Notes: generated from the sequence alone by a model not told the origin. A DNA stretch of 64,000 nucleotides from Sphingomonas sp. MA1305 (GCF_016107325.1 NZ_RCVT01000002.1:868001-932000), one strand, 5' to 3'. Positions 11,266 to 21,577 are shown, numbered from the stretch's first letter. Numbers and translations: made by a program.

Positions 11266-12783
11266 ATGGAACAGACGACTGCCGGCAGTTCGTTCGCGGC
11301 ACTGGCTTATCTGATCGCCGGCGTGTGCTTCATCCTCGCGCTGCGCGGGCTGTCGTTGCCGACCTCGAGCCAGCGCGGCAATCGCCTCGGCATGATCGGC
11401 ATGGCAATTGCCGTCGTGACCACATTGGTCACGCATGTGCCGATCACCATCACGCAGGCGGCGCTTGCCGATCCGACAGGCCGCGTGCTGGCTGTCACCC
11501 ATCCGTTGCCGCAACTCGACTGGATCACCGCGCTCGAAATCCTCGCCGCAGTCGGCATCGGCGCGATCATCGGCATCGCCACCGCGCGCCGCATCGCGAT
11601 GACCGCGATGCCGCAGCTCGTCGCCGCCTTCCACAGCCTCGTCGGCCTCGCCGCGGTGCTGGTCGCCGCCGCCGCCTATCTCAACCCGGCGGCATTCGGC
11701 ATCGCCGATCTGGTCGTCCCGCTGCTCGGCAAGCCGTTCGCCGTGATCCACCCGGTCAGCCGGATCGAGATGGGGCTGGGCGTCGCGATCGGCGCGATCA
11801 CCTTCTCCGGATCGGTCATCGCCTTCCTCAAGCTCAACGGCAACATGGGCGGCAAGCCGATCCTGCTGCCCGGTCGCCATGTGCTCAACCTCGGCGTCAT
11901 CGCCGCCATCCTGTTGCTCGTCGCCTATTTCACCCAGGATCAGAGCCCCCGGGTGTTCTGGACGATCGCCATCCTGTCCTTCGCGATCGGTTTCCTGATA
12001 ATCATCCCGATCGGCGGCGCGGACATGCCGGTCGTCGTATCGATGCTCAACAGCTATTCGGGCTGGGCGGCGGCGGCCATGGGCTTCACGTTGCACAACA
12101 GCGCGATGATCATCACCGGCGCGCTGGTCGGATCGTCGGGCGCGATCCTCAGCTACATCATGTGCCGCGCGATGAACCGCAGCTTCCTCAGCGTTATCGC
12201 CGGCGGCTTCGGCGCCGAGGCGAGCGCGGGCGGCGGTGCCGCGCAGGTCGATCGGCCGTGGAAGCGCGGCTCGGCCGAGGATGCCGCCTTTCTGATGAGC
12301 CAGGCGGAACAGGTGATCATCGTCCCAGGCTACGGCATGGCGGTGGCGCAGGCACAGCATGTCCTGCGGGAAATGGCCGACAAGCTGAAGGCACACGGCG
12401 TGCGCGTCAAATATGCGATCCATCCCGTCGCCGGACGCATGCCGGGTCATATGAACGTGCTGCTCGCAGAGGCCAACGTGCCCTATGACGAGGTGTTCGA
12501 GCTGGAGGACATCAACGGCGAATTCGCCCAGACCGACGTCGCCTTCGTCATCGGCGCGAACGACGTGACCAATCCCGCGGCCAAGACCGACAAGAGCTCA
12601 CCGATCTATGGCATGCCCGTACTTGATGTCGAAAAGGCGAAGACCGTCCTCTTCATCAAGCGGTCGATGGGTGGTGTTGGCTATGCCGGCGTCGATAACG
12701 ACGTCTTCTATCGCGACAACACGATGATGCTGCTCGCCGACGCCAAGAAGATGGTCGAGGAGATCGTCAAGTCCCTGGACTAG
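11266..12783 (+). CDS. pntB: NAD(P) transhydrogenase subunit beta
   Basis: This 505-residue inner-membrane subunit has about nine helices in the first 260 residues (dII). The C-terminal NADP-binding dIII carries VIIVPGYGMAVAQAQH, GRMPGHMNVLLAEA, FVIGANDVTNPAA and MGGVGYAGVDN. With PntAA and PntAB it uses the proton gradient to make NADPH from NADH. The ATG at 11266 is preferred; an in-frame extension to 11224 would translate the palindromic repeat. Confidence 0.96.
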   Translation: MEQTTAGSSFAALAYLIAGVCFILALRGLSLPTSSQRGNRLGMIGMAIAVVTTLVTHVPITITQAALADPTGRVLAVTHPLPQLDWITALEILAAVGIGAIIGIATARRIAMTAMPQLVAAFHSLVGLAAVLVAAAAYLNPAAFGIADLVVPLLGKPFAVIHPVSRIEMGLGVAIGAITFSGSVIAFLKLNGNMGGKPILLPGRHVLNLGVIAAILLLVAYFTQDQSPRVFWTIAILSFAIGFLIIIPIGGADMPVVVSMLNSYSGWAAAAMGFTLHNSAMIITGALVGSSGAILSYIMCRAMNRSFLSVIAGGFGAEASAGGGAAQVDRPWKRGSAEDAAFLMSQAEQVIIVPGYGMAVAQAQHVLREMADKLKAHGVRVKYAIHPVAGRMPGHMNVLLAEANVPYDEVFELEDINGEFAQTDVAFVIGANDVTNPAAKTDKSSPIYGMPVLDVEKAKTVLFIKRSMGGVGYAGVDNDVFYRDNTMMLLADAKKMVEEIVKSLD

Positions 12784-12844
12784 CAGGAACGCATCCAAAA
12801 CGGATATAACCGTTCGCGTCGACGGGATTGTCGGCGCAGGCACG

Positions 12845-13852
12845 GTGCGGAACGGAGGCAATACGGCATCGGCCGGTCTGCCCATGCTCTATCGTGCGCC
12901 GATGGGGAGCATGATGACGATCGGGGCCGGCACAGGCTATGCGATGGAAGGCCAGCCGGTGGTGCTGGTCGCGGCCGTGGATGGTGGCGATGATGCCGAA
13001 CGCGTGATCGCGGATCTCCGCTACCGGGTGTTGCGGCGGCTGGATTGGTCCCAACTATCTGATGGCCTGGACGATCGTATCGGTCGTGTCGTGATTGTCG
13101 CCGAAGCCGAGGGCATCTTGCCGGATACGCTCGACCAGGGCTTGGCGCGGCTCGATGGTTTCGCGCGCGCGTTGGGTGTGCCGATCGTGATCAGCTTTGC
13201 GGCGCCGCAACTCGATCAGGTCGCCGCGGCCCTTTGTGGCCCCCATGTCACGCTCCTCTGCGAGCCGACCGCGATCGACCGGGCCGTTGCGATCGCCATC
13301 GCGACACAGATTGGCGTCCCCATCCGGCTCAACGACAGCTGGCGGGAAAGTGCTTCTGCGCGGCTGCAGCGACTGAATGGCGAAGTCGCCCGTATCGCCG
13401 ACATCCTGGCGCGGCTTGCGCGATCCGAAGAGGCGAGCGGCGATGTCGCCGATCGCCGCAGCGGCTATGATCCGGGACCGATCGCGGTCACGCAGGAGCC
13501 GGTGACGGCGCAGGAGGTACGCCGCGCGATCCAGCTGCGCCGGTTGCGCGACAAACATTTCGAGATGTTCGGGGAGGGCCTGTTCGAGGACCCGGCCTGG
13601 GACATGCTGCTCGATCTTTACGCTGCCGAACTGGAAGAGCAGCAGGTCAGCGTCTCCAGCCTTTGTATCGCCGCGGCCGTCGCGCCGACCACCGCCCTGC
13701 GCTGGATCGCCAAGATGACGCAGAACGGCCTGTTCGTCCGCCATCCCGATCCCTTGGATCGCCGCCGTGCCTTCATGGGGCTGTCGCGCCCGGCGGCGGA
13801 GGCGATGCGCAGCTATATGATCGCGGCGCGGCGCAACGAGGATCTCGGATGA
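12845..13852 (+). CDS. Winged-helix (MarR-like) transcriptional regulator with unknown N-terminal domain
   Basis: This 335-residue protein has an N-terminal half (about 15-170) with alternating hydrophobic strands (VVLVAAVDGGDD, VVIVAEAEG, VPIVISFAAP) that I do not recognise. The C-terminal winged helix (about 230-320) contains LYAAELEEQQVSVSSLC, AVAPTTALRWIAKMTQNGL and a wing VRHPDPLDRRRAFMGLS. The same winged-helix layout recurs in the PAS-containing regulator at 28013. The start is uncertain: GTG 12845 has a weak Shine-Dalgarno; ATGs at 12884 and 12902 are in frame. Confidence 0.8.
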   Translation: MRNGGNTASAGLPMLYRAPMGSMMTIGAGTGYAMEGQPVVLVAAVDGGDDAERVIADLRYRVLRRLDWSQLSDGLDDRIGRVVIVAEAEGILPDTLDQGLARLDGFARALGVPIVISFAAPQLDQVAAALCGPHVTLLCEPTAIDRAVAIAIATQIGVPIRLNDSWRESASARLQRLNGEVARIADILARLARSEEASGDVADRRSGYDPGPIAVTQEPVTAQEVRRAIQLRRLRDKHFEMFGEGLFEDPAWDMLLDLYAAELEEQQVSVSSLCIAAAVAPTTALRWIAKMTQNGLFVRHPDPLDRRRAFMGLSRPAAEAMRSYMIAARRNEDLG

Positions 13853-13919
13853 TCGATGCGAGGTCATCGCCGGGCTTGCGCGCCGCGCGCGGGTTTGGCA
13901 TCGGCATCCCACCCCATGG

Positions 13920-13995
13920 GGGCGCTTAGCTCAGCTGGTAGAGCGGCTCGTTTACACCGAGTAGGTCGGCGGTTCGAACCCGTCAGCGCCCACCA
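13920..13995 (+). tRNA. tRNA-Val (anticodon TAC)
   Basis: This is a 76-nt cloverleaf. The acceptor GGGCGCT pairs with AGCGCCC (13985-13991), and the D-arm is TAGCTCAGCTGGTAGAGC. The anticodon stem GCTCG/CGAGT encloses loop TTTACAC with anticodon TAC. The T-arm is GGCGGTTCGAACCCGTC, followed by discriminator A and an encoded CCA. No duplicated 3' end is seen around it, so it is not an integration site here. Confidence 0.95.
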
Positions 13996-13996
13996 T

Positions 13997-14401
13997 CTAC
14001 CGTTCGCCAGTCGGCCAGCGGTCGAACATCGGGCGCTGGATCGGGCAGTGTTTGCCGCGCCGTTCCCAGGCCTTTTGCTGACGCTCCTCGTCGTCGTTGC
14101 TACGGATCGCGACGGACACCGCCTGTTCGGGCGCTGCGACCGCGAGCAGCGCGACGATCTCCGCCCGCAGTGATCGCAAGGCGGCGGCGCGGCGATCGGC
14201 GGGGCCGCGGCGCGTCGCGATCCGCCAAACCGCATCGAACGGAGCACGTCGGCCGTCGCCGGGTACGGCATCGTGGAGAACGGCCAGCAGGAGGCGCAGC
14301 TGCGCGGTCGGCGCGAGCACGGCGCCCGCGGCGACCGCGGCGGTGACGTCGTCGAGTGCGCGTAACGCTATCAGGACAAGCCGCTCCTCTCCGATTCGCA
14401 T
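13997..14401 (-). CDS. Hypothetical protein, Ala/Arg-rich
   Basis: This 134-residue protein of unknown function has its stop only 2 bp from the end of tRNA-Val, in convergent orientation. The N-terminus is MRIGEERLVLIALRALDDV with mostly helical composition. The C-terminus is basic (EERQQKAWERRGKH). No known domain is recognised. It lies 38 bp upstream of the XpaC-like gene on the same strand, so it may be the first gene of that operon. Codon position bias supports a real gene, but the evidence is modest. Confidence 0.55.
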   Translation of the reverse strand: MRIGEERLVLIALRALDDVTAAVAAGAVLAPTAQLRLLLAVLHDAVPGDGRRAPFDAVWRIATRRGPADRRAAALRSLRAEIVALLAVAAPEQAVSVAIRSNDDEERQQKAWERRGKHCPIQRPMFDRWPTGER

Positions 14402-14439
14402 CGGCGATCTGGAACATAGGAAGAACGTTGTGGCAAGCC

Positions 14440-15186
14440 TCAGGCGGCGGGCGGGGCCTCGTCGCCGCGGTATTTCACCTCCAAATAACGGCCCCGCGTC
14501 GCCAGACTGTCGAGATCGTCCTGCGCCAGCCGCCGGGTCATGTCGGCGATCTCCTGCTCGATCAGCTTGAGACCGGAGACCAACTCCGCATCGGGAGTGC
14601 GCCCGTTGCGCTCGACCTTGCGCAACGGCTCCGGCACCCGCGCGTAATCATTGACGAAGGCGGGCAGCTGTTCGCCGATCAGGCGGCGCACCTCATAGGC
14701 TTCCTCGTCGCGCCCCTCCAGTCGGCCGAGCTGCGGCGACAGAGTCTCCAGTCGGAGGCCGATCTGATCGACGAGGGCGCGGGCCGGTGGTGGCAGCGCG
14801 GGACGCTGCGCATCGAGCCAGCGCTCGGTCTTGGCCGGCAGAGCCTTGATGTCGACCTCGCGCAGGCTCTTCTCGCTGGGCGCGCGGGCGGCGGGCGCCA
14901 TGGCGATCAGCAGCGTCGCCGCGACCATCAGCAGCAGCACGCCGAGCGCGCCGAAGATGCCGAGCGGGAAGACCATGCCGGCCGCTCCCGCCGCGATCAG
15001 GATGATCGCGTTGACGATGGCGATGAAGGCGAGCCGCTGGCCGGCGCCGATCGCCTTGCGCTTCAGCCGCTTGCCGTGGACCCGATATTGCTCACGGAGC
15101 TGGTCACGCGCCGGCCCGCCATAATCCTGGCTGATCCGCGCCATCGTGGCGCGGGCACGGGCGATCTGTTCGTCGACTTCGGTCAT
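14440..15186 (-). CDS. XpaC-like membrane protein paired with TelA
   Basis: This 248-residue protein has a basic N-terminal segment (EQYRVHGKRLKRKA), two adjacent membrane helices (about residues 50-95) and a long helical cytoplasmic tail. Next to TelA genes one often finds an XpaC-type protein (5-bromo-4-chloroindolyl phosphate hydrolysis family), and the size, two-helix layout and helical tail fit. The biochemical role is unknown. It lies 7 bp downstream of telA, so the two are co-transcribed. Confidence 0.65.
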   Translation of the reverse strand: MTEVDEQIARARATMARISQDYGGPARDQLREQYRVHGKRLKRKAIGAGQRLAFIAIVNAIILIAAGAAGMVFPLGIFGALGVLLLMVAATLLIAMAPAARAPSEKSLREVDIKALPAKTERWLDAQRPALPPPARALVDQIGLRLETLSPQLGRLEGRDEEAYEVRRLIGEQLPAFVNDYARVPEPLRKVERNGRTPDAELVSGLKLIEQEIADMTRRLAQDDLDSLATRGRYLEVKYRGDEAPPAA

Positions 15187-15193
15187 CGCGGTG

Positions 15194-16402
15194 TTACAAC
15201 GATTCCAGGCGATATTGGTCGCTCGGTCCCTTCAACGCGCCCTGCGTCGCGCCCTCGGCGCGGGCGATATAGCCCTTCGACTTCTCCACCTCATTGCCGA
15301 GCGCGTTGACCGTGGTCTTCATCGAATCGAGCGCCTTGACCTTGAACGTGTCGATCGCGTCCATCGTGTCGTAGATGTTCTGGAAGGCGCGCTGCAGCGT
15401 TTCGAGCGGGATGGTCGAGGCCGCGGCCTGTTCGTGGATCGCCGCGGTGTTCGACCGCAACAACTTGCCCGTCGAATCGATGATGTTGGCGGTCGTGGTG
15501 TTGAGCTGCGTGATGCTTTCCAGCACCAACTTCTGGTTGGTCAGCGCCTGCGCCACCGTCACCGCGGTGCGTAGCGCGGAGACGGTGGTGGTCGAGGCGC
15601 GGTCGACGCCCTTGATCAGCTCGACGTTGTTCTTCTTGACGAGGTCGAGCGCCAGATAGCCCTGCACCGTCACCGCCATCTGAGTCAGCAGGTCCTGCGT
15701 GCGTTGGCGCGTGTAGAACAAGGCGGTCTCGCGGATCGCCTTGGCCTTGGCGGGATCGGTGTGGTCGAGGTCGTTGGCGGTCTCTTCCAGCTTGGCGTCC
15801 ATCGCCTTGGACAGATGGATCATCTGTTCCAGCCGGCCCATCGCGCCCCACAGATTGGCACGCTCGGTGTCGATGGCGGCATTGTCCATCAGCAGCTCGT
15901 CCTTGCCCGACGCCAGGCTCTTCAGGATCGAGCTGATGTGCGTCTGCGACGATTTGTAGCTGTCGAAATAATCGCGCATCTTGGAGCCGAAGGGGATCAC
16001 GCCGAAGATCTTCTTCGGCCCGGACAGCGCCCCCTTCTTACCCGGATCGAGATCCTCAATCACGCGGCGCAGCTGCGCCAGGTCGGCGCCGACGCCGGTG
16101 TCCTTGTCCATCGCGCGGATCGGGCGGTCGAGGAAGCGGTTGGACTGGCCCGCCGCCTCGCGAATTTCCTTGGCGCCCATGGCGGTAATCGCATCGACGC
16201 GCTTGCCAAACTCGGGGCTGTTGACGTCTTCGGCGACGAGATCGCGGACGAAGGTGTCGACGCGTTGCTCGAGCTGCGTCTTCTTGGTGTCGTCGATCGG
16301 CACCAGCCCGGCGGCGCGCTCCGCCTGCACCGTCGGCACCGGATCGGGCGGCGTCAGCACCAAATCCTTCTCGGGGGTCAGCGTGTCGGCGGTAGTGGCC
16401 AT
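15194..16402 (-). CDS. telA: Toxic anion resistance protein TelA/KlaA family
   Basis: This 402-residue, largely helical, soluble protein shows family hallmarks: VIPFGSKMRDYFDSYKSSQ, LMDNAAIDTERANLWGAMG, ALFYTRQRTQDLLTQMAV, VQGYLALDLVKKNNVELIKG and QALTNQKLVLESI. Family members have been tied to tellurite and other stress resistance, often with an XpaC partner. The mechanism is unclear. The ATG at 16402 is preferred because GAGGAA lies 6 bases upstream; an extension to 16528 is non-conserved. Confidence 0.9.
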   Translation of the reverse strand: MATTADTLTPEKDLVLTPPDPVPTVQAERAAGLVPIDDTKKTQLEQRVDTFVRDLVAEDVNSPEFGKRVDAITAMGAKEIREAAGQSNRFLDRPIRAMDKDTGVGADLAQLRRVIEDLDPGKKGALSGPKKIFGVIPFGSKMRDYFDSYKSSQTHISSILKSLASGKDELLMDNAAIDTERANLWGAMGRLEQMIHLSKAMDAKLEETANDLDHTDPAKAKAIRETALFYTRQRTQDLLTQMAVTVQGYLALDLVKKNNVELIKGVDRASTTTVSALRTAVTVAQALTNQKLVLESITQLNTTTANIIDSTGKLLRSNTAAIHEQAAASTIPLETLQRAFQNIYDTMDAIDTFKVKALDSMKTTVNALGNEVEKSKGYIARAEGATQGALKGPSDQYRLESL

Positions 16403-16575
16403 CGTCGTTCCTCGTAGAAGCGCGCCGCCAATGTGCCGGTGTTGGCGACGGTGTTCAAGTGTATCATGTAGATAACACGCCGGCGCGTTCCAAGGGGAAA
16501 TCCCGCCGCCCTTCCCGCGACCCAACAATTCGGCTATGGGCGCGCGAACTTCCCTCTACCCGATCAGGATTTCCC

Positions 16576-18399
16576 ATGAGCCTCCGCAACGTGGCGATCA
16601 TCGCGCACGTCGATCACGGCAAGACCACGCTCGTCGACCAGCTGTTCCGCCAGTCCGGCACCTTCCGCGACAACCAGCGCGTCGAGGAACGCGCAATGGA
16701 TTCGAACGACCTCGAAAAGGAGCGCGGCATCACCATCCTCGCCAAGCCGACCTCGGTCGAATGGCAGGGCACGCGCATCAACATCGTCGACACGCCCGGC
16801 CACGCCGACTTCGGCGGCGAGGTGGAGCGCATCCTGTCGATGGTCGACGGCGTCATCCTGCTGGTCGACTCGTCTGAAGGCGCGATGCCGCAGACCAAGT
16901 TCGTCACCGGCAAAGCGCTGGCGCTGGGCCTGAAGCCGATCGTCGTCGTCAACAAGGTCGACCGTGCCGACGCCCGCATCCAGGAGGTGCTTGACGAGGT
17001 GTTCGACCTGTTCGTGTCGCTCGACGCCAATGACGAGCAGCTCGACTTCCCGGTGCTCTACGCCTCGGGCCGCAACGGCTATGCCTCGACCGACATGGAC
17101 GCGCGCGAAGGCACGCTGACGCCGATGTTCGAGCTGATCGTCAGCCACGTGCCGGCGCCGAAGGTCGATCTGGACGCGCCGTTCAGCTTCCTCGTCACCC
17201 TGCTCGACCGCGACAATTTCGTTGGCCGCATCCTGACCGGCCGCGTCAACACCGGTACGCTGAAGCTCAACCAGGCGATCCACGCGCTCGACGCCGACGG
17301 CAACGTCATTGAGACCGGCCGCGCGTCGAAGATCATGTCGTTCCGCGGCCTTGAGCGCGTGCCGGTCGAGGAAGCGCAGGCGGGCGACATCATCAGCCTC
17401 GCCGGCCTGACCGTCGCGACCGTCGCCAACACGATCGCTGACGTCAGCGTCTCGACCCCGATCAAGGCGCAGCCGATCGATCCGCCTACGCTGTCGATGC
17501 GCTTCGCCGTCAACGATTCGCCGATGGCGGGCCGCGAAGGCAGCAAGGTGACCAGCCGCATGATCCGCGACCGCCTGATGCGCGAGGCGGAATCGAACGT
17601 CGCGATCAAGGTGACCGAAAGCGACGACCGCGACAGCTTCGAAGTCGCCGGCCGTGGCGAGCTTCAGCTCGGCGTGCTGATCGAGACGATGCGTCGCGAG
17701 GGCTTCGAGCTCGGCATCAGCCGTCCGCGCGTACTGTTCGGCGAAGACGAGAACGGCAAAAAGACTGAGCCGTACGAAACCGTCGTGATCGACGTCGATG
17801 AGGAATTCTCCGGCACGGTCGTCGACAAGATGAACCAGCGCAAGGCCGAGATGACCGATATGCGGCCCAGCGGTGGCGGCAAGACGCGCATCACCTTCTC
17901 CGCGCCGAGCCGTGGCCTGATCGGCTATCACGGCGAGTTCCTGTCCGACACGCGCGGCACCGGCATCATGAACCGGCTGTTCGAGAAGTACGGCCCGCAC
18001 AAGGGCAATATCGAGGGCCGTAAGAACGGCGTCCTCATCTCGAACGGTGCCGGTGAGGCGCAGGGCTATGCGCTCGGGCCGCTCGAAGAGCGTGGCATCC
18101 TGTTCGTCGGTCACGGCGAGGCGCTCTACGAGGGCATGATCATCGGCGAGAACGCCAAGACGGACGACCTTGAGGTCAATCCGATGAAGGCGAAGCAGCT
18201 GACGAACTTCCGTGCGAGCGGCGGCAAGGACGATGCGATCCGCCTGACCCCGCCGAAGAAGATGACGCTGGAGCAGGCGATCGCCTATATCGACGACGAC
18301 GAGATGGTCGAAGTCACGCCCAAGTCGATCCGGCTGCGCAAGCGCCACCTCGACCCGCATGAGCGCAAGCGTGCCAGCCGGGCCAAGCAGGCGGCCTGA
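16576..18399 (+). CDS. typA: Ribosome-associated translational GTPase TypA/BipA
   Basis: This 607-residue GTPase binds the ribosome and helps assembly and stress adaptation. It carries G1 HVDHGKTT at 11-18, the switch segment [15 protein letters not shown]3 [12 protein letters not shown] and G4 NKVD. EF-G-like domains III and V are followed by the BipA-specific C-terminal domain ([19 protein letters not shown]). The ATG at 16576 gives the standard N-terminus [15 protein letters not shown]. Frequent CGT/GGC codons compared with neighbours suggest high expression. A strong terminator follows. Confidence 0.97.
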   Translation: MSLRNVAIIAHVDHGKTTLVDQLFRQSGTFRDNQRVEERAMDSNDLEKERGITILAKPTSVEWQGTRINIVDTPGHADFGGEVERILSMVDGVILLVDSSEGAMPQTKFVTGKALALGLKPIVVVNKVDRADARIQEVLDEVFDLFVSLDANDEQLDFPVLYASGRNGYASTDMDAREGTLTPMFELIVSHVPAPKVDLDAPFSFLVTLLDRDNFVGRILTGRVNTGTLKLNQAIHALDADGNVIETGRASKIMSFRGLERVPVEEAQAGDIISLAGLTVATVANTIADVSVSTPIKAQPIDPPTLSMRFAVNDSPMAGREGSKVTSRMIRDRLMREAESNVAIKVTESDDRDSFEVAGRGELQLGVLIETMRREGFELGISRPRVLFGEDENGKKTEPYETVVIDVDEEFSGTVVDKMNQRKAEMTDMRPSGGGKTRITFSAPSRGLIGYHGEFLSDTRGTGIMNRLFEKYGPHKGNIEGRKNGVLISNGAGEAQGYALGPLEERGILFVGHGEALYEGMIIGENAKTDDLEVNPMKAKQLTNFRASGGKDDAIRLTPPKKMTLEQAIAYIDDDEMVEVTPKSIRLRKRHLDPHERKRASRAKQAA

Positions 18400-18424
18400 G
18401 CCGTCGTCTTCGGGTTAATGGAAA

Positions 18425-18459
18425 GGGCCGGTGGATTGCTCCACCGGCCCTTTTTCTTT
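18425..18459 (+). terminator. Rho-independent terminator after typA
   Basis: An 11-bp perfect stem (18425-18435 with 18440-18450) has a TTGC loop and is followed by TTTTTCTTT. It is 25 bp after the typA stop. Confidence 0.92.
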
Positions 18460-18552
18460 GGGTCTCGGCTGCTCCTGCGGCAGCGGGAACCCAGAGCCGC
18501 CAGCCTTGTCGCTTCGGACCCTGGGCTCCTGCGTGCGTAGAAGCCTTGAGGA

Positions 18553-20877
18553 TTACTTGAACCGGCCGCTGACCGAGACGCCGATGACGCGCGGCTCGTT
18601 GAACACGGCGGCCATATAGTTTTCGATCACGCCCTTGAGGTTCTTCTCGTTCGTGATGTTGCGGGCGAAGGCCGCCACCTCGTACTTGTCGTCGGCGCTG
18701 GTGACACCGAGGCGCAAACCGCCCTCAAAATTGCCCTTCGCGTAGAATTCGCGCGTCCGGTAGAGCACGAAATTGGTGTAGCCCTGCACGTTCCAGTCGG
18801 TCGCCGCGAACAGCTTGGCGCCGCTGGCGAGCGGCACGTCGTAGCGCGCGGTGGCGTTGACGTTCCACGTCGGTGCATTGGGCAGCGGATTGCCGTCGAT
18901 CTGCGCGAAGGTGTTGGCGCCGACCTTGATCGTCGGGTCGAGCACGGTGCAGACCACGACGCCGTTGAGCGCGCAGACCTGCGCATAGACGCGCTTGTCC
19001 TTGATCTCCGAATGCAGCGCGCTGGCGCCGAGCGTCACCGTCAGGTTGCGCACCGGGCGCAGCTCGGCGTCAATCTCGACGCCATAGGCCTCCGCCTTGT
19101 CGGCGTTGAACAGCACGCCGTTGCCGTTGACGTCGTTGCCGTTCAGCTGGATGTCGTTGACCGTGTAATAGAACAGCGACGAATTGAGGCGCAGGCGGCC
19201 GTCGAGGAAGATCCCCTTCGACCCGATCTCGTACGAGGTGATCGTCTCGCTGTTGGCGGTGGTGAAGTCCGAGTTGAACACCGCCGAACGGCCCTGGATC
19301 GTCGGCCCGCGGAAGCCGCGCGCGACGCGCGCATAGACGCTGTCGTTCGGGTCGATCTGATAGAGCGCCGAGACGTCCCAGCTGGGCGTCGTGTCCGAGA
19401 GGCGGACATAGCGGCGACCGGTGTAGGTCGAGACGTTGGCGATCGTGTTCGCGGTCTTGAGCAGCGTCGTCTTCTTGGTGTCGTTGGTCTCGCGCGCCCC
19501 GGCGGTGATCGTGAAGTCCGGCGTTACCTTGAAGCTCGCCTGACCGAACGCCGCCCAGCTGGTGTTGACGTTGTGCAGGCGCACCCAATTGTTGGGGTTG
19601 CGCGCGGCGGTGGTCAGAAAAAAGGCGCGCTGGTAGAAGTCGGTGGTGTCGTTCTGGTTGAAGTAGAAGCCGCCGACCTGCCAGGTGAAGCGCAGATCGC
19701 CGGGCGAGGCGAGGCGCACTTCCTGCGTATACTGGCCAAGCGCGCGGACGTTGCCCTGGCTCTGGCCGAAGCCGTTGGCGACGCCGTTGACCGGGAAGTT
19801 CGCCGCCGCGCCGCCGTCGGTATCGCCGCGGCTGAAGCCCGAGGTCGTCTCATAGGCGCTGATCGAGGTCAGCGTCGCGGCGCCGAAATCATAGGAGCCG
19901 TTCACCGACCAGCCATAGGTGTCGTAATTCTGCGGATTGTTCTTGGCCTCGTCATAGGCGACGCGGTCGCGCGGCTCGGCGTCGACCGAGTTCGACCCCT
20001 TCTTCAGCGCGGCGCGGTGGAACAGCGTCGAGGTGCCTTCGTAGCCGCGCGCATGGCCCGAGACGTTGACGGTGAACGCCTCGGTCGGCGTCAGCAGGAT
20101 CTGGAGGCGCGCGTCCTTTTCGGTGAAGCCGCCCATCGCGTTCTTCAGCGGCGTCGAGGTGCCGTCGGCGCTGGTGCCGGTGAAGGTATTGTCGACCCAG
20201 TCGTTGCGATGCTGGATCAGGCCCGACAGGCGGAAGGCGACCTTGTCGGTGACCAGCGGGCCGCCGACACCGGCGTCATAGGTGAAGGTGCCGTATTCGC
20301 CCGCCGACGCGGCGACGCGGCCCTGCCATTCCTGGCTGGGGCGGATCGTGTCGAACTTGATGATGCCGGCGGTGGTGTTGCGGCCGAACAGCGAACCCTG
20401 CGGCCCGCGCAGCACCTCGACCTGGGCGACGTCGTAGACCGGGTTCGACTTCAGCACGACGTGTTCGAGCACGACGTCGTCCTGAATGATCGAAACAGGC
20501 TGCGAGGCGCCGAGATAGAAGTCGATGTTGCCGAGGCCGCGGATATAGTAGCGCGGGAAGATCCGGCCGGTGGTGGTTTCGGCATAGAGGCCGGGAACGC
20601 GCCCGGACAAGGCCAGCGTGTCCTCGCCACCCGCTTGAAAGGCGCGCAAATCGCCGCCGTTCACCACCGCTACCGACAGCGGCACGCGCTGCAGGTTTTC
20701 CGACCGGCGTTCGGCGGTGACGACGATGTCGCCGAGATCGCCGCTATCGGCGGTCTGCGTCTGCTCCACGGCCTCGGCGCGGTCGGCGCCCGGCTGAGCC
20801 GTCTGGGCCAAAGCAGGTGCGGCGAGGGTCGCGGCGCTGACCAGCAGCGCGGTCTTCAACAGGTGGCGATGGTTCAC
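18553..20877 (-). CDS. TonB-dependent outer-membrane receptor
   Basis: This 774-residue outer-membrane barrel has a signal peptide (LKTALLVSAATLAAPALAQ), a TonB-box-like region DIVVTAERRSENLQRVP and a plug domain with YYIRGLGN and VEVLRGPQGSLFGRNTTAG. The 22-stranded barrel ends in a Phe-Lys (VSVSGRFK). The GTG at 20877 has AAGGGG about 11 bases upstream and gives a normal signal peptide; a GTG at 20901 would add eight residues. The substrate is unknown: no TonB, siderophore or sugar genes are adjacent. Confidence 0.93.
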   Translation of the reverse strand: MNHRHLLKTALLVSAATLAAPALAQTAQPGADRAEAVEQTQTADSGDLGDIVVTAERRSENLQRVPLSVAVVNGGDLRAFQAGGEDTLALSGRVPGLYAETTTGRIFPRYYIRGLGNIDFYLGASQPVSIIQDDVVLEHVVLKSNPVYDVAQVEVLRGPQGSLFGRNTTAGIIKFDTIRPSQEWQGRVAASAGEYGTFTYDAGVGGPLVTDKVAFRLSGLIQHRNDWVDNTFTGTSADGTSTPLKNAMGGFTEKDARLQILLTPTEAFTVNVSGHARGYEGTSTLFHRAALKKGSNSVDAEPRDRVAYDEAKNNPQNYDTYGWSVNGSYDFGAATLTSISAYETTSGFSRGDTDGGAAANFPVNGVANGFGQSQGNVRALGQYTQEVRLASPGDLRFTWQVGGFYFNQNDTTDFYQRAFFLTTAARNPNNWVRLHNVNTSWAAFGQASFKVTPDFTITAGARETNDTKKTTLLKTANTIANVSTYTGRRYVRLSDTTPSWDVSALYQIDPNDSVYARVARGFRGPTIQGRSAVFNSDFTTANSETITSYEIGSKGIFLDGRLRLNSSLFYYTVNDIQLNGNDVNGNGVLFNADKAEAYGVEIDAELRPVRNLTVTLGASALHSEIKDKRVYAQVCALNGVVVCTVLDPTIKVGANTFAQIDGNPLPNAPTWNVNATARYDVPLASGAKLFAATDWNVQGYTNFVLYRTREFYAKGNFEGGLRLGVTSADDKYEVAAFARNITNEKNLKGVIENYMAAVFNEPRVIGVSVSGRFK

Positions 20878-21199
20878 GATCTTTTTCCCCTTGTACTGCA
20901 CGCAAAGGGGCGCCCCGCTCGGTCCGCGCGTAACCGCGATCGCGGACGGATACCGGCTGCTATGGTGTCCGCCCCCGCGGCTGCGGCCGGCGCTAGGCGC
21001 GGATTATGTCGGTATTATGAATGGAGATTAACGTTGCGATCGTTAGAGCCGCGGCGCAGCCGGACCGACTAAACCGCTGCTTAACGACGCATTCCGGCTC
21101 TGTTCAGCGCGAATCGGCCACAGCATCGCAACACGCTCGCACCCTTGTGCGTTTTCCCACCAAGCGGACCGGGCGTTGGCGTATGAGGAGGTTCGAGAG

Positions 21200-21550
21200 A
21201 TGAACGGATTGCTGAAGAAAGCGGGTCTTGGCTTCGCCCTGGCGGCGACCGCGCTGACCGCGGCGGCTCCCGCCGACGCGCAGCGTTGGGGGCGTTATGG
21301 TGGCTATGGCGGCTACCGTCATTACGACCGCGGCGGCAATGTAGCGGCGGGCGCATTGCTCGGCGGCATCGTCGGCCTCGGCCTGGGTGCGGCGATCGCG
21401 GATTCCAATCGCGACCGCTATTACGATCGGCGCTACTATAATTATTACGACGCGCCGCCGCCCCCGCCGCGGGTCGTCTATCGCGAGCGCTACTATGCGC
21501 CGCCGCCGCCCCCGCCGGTGGTCTATCGCGACTATTACTACGGCTATTGA
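21200..21550 (+). CDS. Small secreted glycine-zipper protein
   Basis: This 116-residue protein has a signal peptide (GLLKKAGLGFALAATAL ending in PADAQ), then a Gly/Tyr-rich stretch. A glycine-zipper helix GNVAAGALLGGIVGLGLG resembles those in 17-kDa surface-antigen and OmpA-like lipoproteins. The tail alternates Pro runs with Tyr/Arg (YYDAPPPPPRVVYRERYY). It is probably anchored in or near the outer membrane; function unknown. The ATG at 21200 has GGAGG 9 bases upstream. A strong terminator follows. Confidence 0.8.
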   Translation: MNGLLKKAGLGFALAATALTAAAPADAQRWGRYGGYGGYRHYDRGGNVAAGALLGGIVGLGLGAAIADSNRDRYYDRRYYNYYDAPPPPPRVVYRERYYAPPPPPPVVYRDYYYGY

Positions 21551-21577
21551 GCGCGTAGATTCGCAGTCACGCAAGGA

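Noticed and set aside
13920..13995. tRNA-Val as another integration site
   Set aside because: No integrase next to it and no repeated 3' end was found in the window.
16564..18360. Long minus-strand open frame opposite typA
   Set aside because: typA is unambiguous; the opposite frame is low-complexity.
19012..21072. Long plus-strand open frame opposite the TonB receptor
   Set aside because: Composition is that of a mirror of the receptor gene; no known domain.
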